A stretch of DNA of 6,247 nucleotides from Alphaproteobacteria bacterium. Lineage in GTDB: Bacteria; Pseudomonadota; Alphaproteobacteria; Caulobacterales; Caulobacteraceae. The first letter of the stretch is position 1, and the number at the start of each line of letters is the position of its first letter. Made by a program: the position numbers and the translations under genes. The stretch is taken from positions 1 to 6,247 of the forward strand of contig JAGWSE010000309.1 in the NCBI GenBank assembly GCA_028869395.1, read 5' to 3'. The notes beneath the pieces are model-generated. The model had not been told where the DNA came from. It did no database searches and was given only the letters and a program-made list of their open reading frames with translations. Shown here piece after piece: positions 5,292 through 6,247 of the stretch.

Positions 5292-6164
5292 ATGACCGAC
5301 ACTTATCCCCGCACCTTCCGGCTCGGCGATCGCCAGGTGGACCGCCTGGGCTACGGCGCCATGCAGCTGGCCGGTCCCGGCGTTTTCGGCCCGCCGAAGG
5401 ACCGCGGCGAGGCCGTCGCCGTGCTGCGCGAGGCGGTCGCCTCCGGCGTCGACCACATCGACACCAGCGACTTCTACGGCCCGCACGTGACCAACCAGCT
5501 GATCGCCGAGGCGCTCGCGCCCTTCCCCGATAACCTGGTGATCGTCACCAAGGTGGGCGCGGTACGCGGCGACGACGCCTCCTGGAACCCGGCGATGAGC
5601 TCGGACGACCTGACCCGTGCGGTGCACGACAACCTGAGGAACCTCCGCCTGGAGACGCTCGACGTCGTCAACCTGCGCGTCATGGGCGAGGTCCACGCCC
5701 CCAGCGAAGGCTCGATCGCCGCGCCGTTCGAAGTGCTCGCGGGTCTGCAGCGCCAGGGCCTGATCCGCCACCTGGGGCTCAGCAACGCCACGGCGCGCCA
5801 GGTGGAGGAGGCGCGCGGGATCGCCGAGGTGGTCTGCGTGCAGAACCACTACAACCTCGTCCATCGCGATGACGACGACCTGGTCGACGCCCTGGCGGCG
5901 GAGGGGATCGCCTATACGCCGTTCTTCCCGCTGGGCGGCTTCTCGCCGCTGCAGTCGGCGGAGCTCTCGCGCGTGGCCGAGGCGCTTGGCGCGAGCCCGA
6001 TGCAGACGGCGCTGGCCTGGCTGCTGCGGCGCGCGCCGAACATCCTGTTGATTCCAGGCACCTCGTCGCGCGCTCACCTGCGCGAGAACCTCGCCGCGGG
6101 CGAACTCGTTCTGCCCGCCGAGGCCATGGCGGCGCTGGATGCGACCGTGACGGCAAGGGCCTGA
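5292..6164 (+). CDS. ydbC: Aldo/keto reductase, YdbC/PdxI (pyridoxal reductase)-like
   Basis: This 290-residue TIM-barrel NAD(P)H-dependent oxidoreductase is, from memory, very close to E. coli YdbC along its whole length: shared blocks include R-L-G-Y-G-A-M-Q-L-A-G-P-G-V-F-G-P-P, H-I-D-T-S-D-F-Y-G-P-H-V-T-N-Q and L-L-I-P-G-T-S-S. E. coli YdbC has been renamed PdxI, a cytoplasmic enzyme reducing pyridoxal to pyridoxine in vitamin B6 salvage. Active-site residues are Asp57, Tyr62 and Lys87 (I-V-T-K). The fourth tetrad position, usually His, is Asn127 in D-V-V-N-L-R, as in YdbC. Cofactor-binding segments are G-L-S-N (162-165), Q-N-H-Y-N (184-188) and the S-S-R-A-H-L-R-E-N stretch (258-266). The start is set by a good ribosome binding site. 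The gene is divergent from the LysR regulator, its likely controller. Reductase family certain; pyridoxal as substrate is inferred from similarity. Confidence 0.95.
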   Translation: MTDTYPRTFRLGDRQVDRLGYGAMQLAGPGVFGPPKDRGEAVAVLREAVASGVDHIDTSDFYGPHVTNQLIAEALAPFPDNLVIVTKVGAVRGDDASWNPAMSSDDLTRAVHDNLRNLRLETLDVVNLRVMGEVHAPSEGSIAAPFEVLAGLQRQGLIRHLGLSNATARQVEEARGIAEVVCVQNHYNLVHRDDDDLVDALAAEGIAYTPFFPLGGFSPLQSAELSRVAEALGASPMQTALAWLLRRAPNILLIPGTSSRAHLRENLAAGELVLPAEAMAALDATVTARA

Positions 6165-6171
6165 CCGCTCC

Positions 6172-6247
6172 TCAGCTGCTCGCGTCAACGCCGGGCGTGG
6201 GGAAGGCGTCAAGCCTCTGCTTCCGGCGCGTCCCTGCCAGAGGCGCA
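6172..6247 (-). CDS. Possible 3' end of a gene entering from the right edge
   Basis: On the minus strand a frame open from the right edge ends at a TGA at 6174-6172, only seven bases from the convergent reductase stop. The visible tail is 24 codons, ending R-K-Q-R-L-D-A-F-P-T-P-G-V-D-A-S-S, which looks protein-like but is too short to assign. A seven-base inverted repeat (GCCTCTG at 6213-6219, CAGAGGC at 6238-6244) lies within it. It could equally be intergenic sequence. Confidence 0.22.
   Translation of the reverse strand, partial: APLAGTRRKQRLDAFPTPGVDASS

Noticed and set aside
5235..6212. 325-codon minus-strand frame opposite the reductase
   Set aside because: It is the antisense shadow of the aldo/keto reductase. 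Composition is Arg/Gly/His/Val-rich and no start signal is seen.
6182..6212. Repeated GCGTCAA (6182-6188 and 6206-6212) as a direct-repeat regulatory site
   Set aside because: Two seven-base copies in GC-rich sequence are easily due to chance, and no regulator or gene start is tied to them.

Overview
The window is very GC-rich with strong G/C preference at third codon positions. Its gene families (an IS91-type transposase with a companion tyrosine recombinase, a periplasmic gamma-glutamyltransferase, and a LysR regulator divergent from a YdbC/PdxI-type reductase) fit a high-GC alphaproteobacterium. A Caulobacteraceae-like genome (Caulobacter/Phenylobacterium) is my best guess, but this is inference from protein style only.

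Left part (1-1056, minus strand): one end of an IS91-family mobile element. A complete tyrosine recombinase (153-1010) is followed after four bases by the first 49 codons of the IS91 transposase (1-148), which runs off the left edge. A bulged hairpin (1018-1056) lies just upstream of the recombinase and covers most of its ribosome binding site. Bases 1057-1262 hold only a doubtful small ORF.

Middle (1263-2384): a TMEM175-type (DUF1211) six-helix membrane protein on the minus strand. Its family similarity appears to begin upstream of the only usable start codon, so the 5' end may be damaged or the start unusual. Bases 1866-2384 contain no confident gene. There is one possible minus-strand hypothetical ORF (2032-2253), a GC hairpin, and the leader of the next gene.

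Right part (2385-6247): a complete, apparently functional gamma-glutamyltransferase precursor with signal peptide and all catalytic residues (2385-4175, plus). It converges on a LysR-family regulator (4278-5195, minus). The regulator is divergent from an aldo/keto reductase very like E. coli YdbC/PdxI (5292-6164, plus). The roughly 96-base gap between these two contains a near-perfect inverted repeat that is a good operator candidate, suggesting the regulator controls itself and the reductase. A possible gene tail on the minus strand touches the right edge.

I found no CRISPR array, tRNA or rRNA, and no convincing undescribed multi-gene system. The points most worth a second look are the hairpin over the recombinase start, the TMEM175 5' end, and the LysR/reductase operator.
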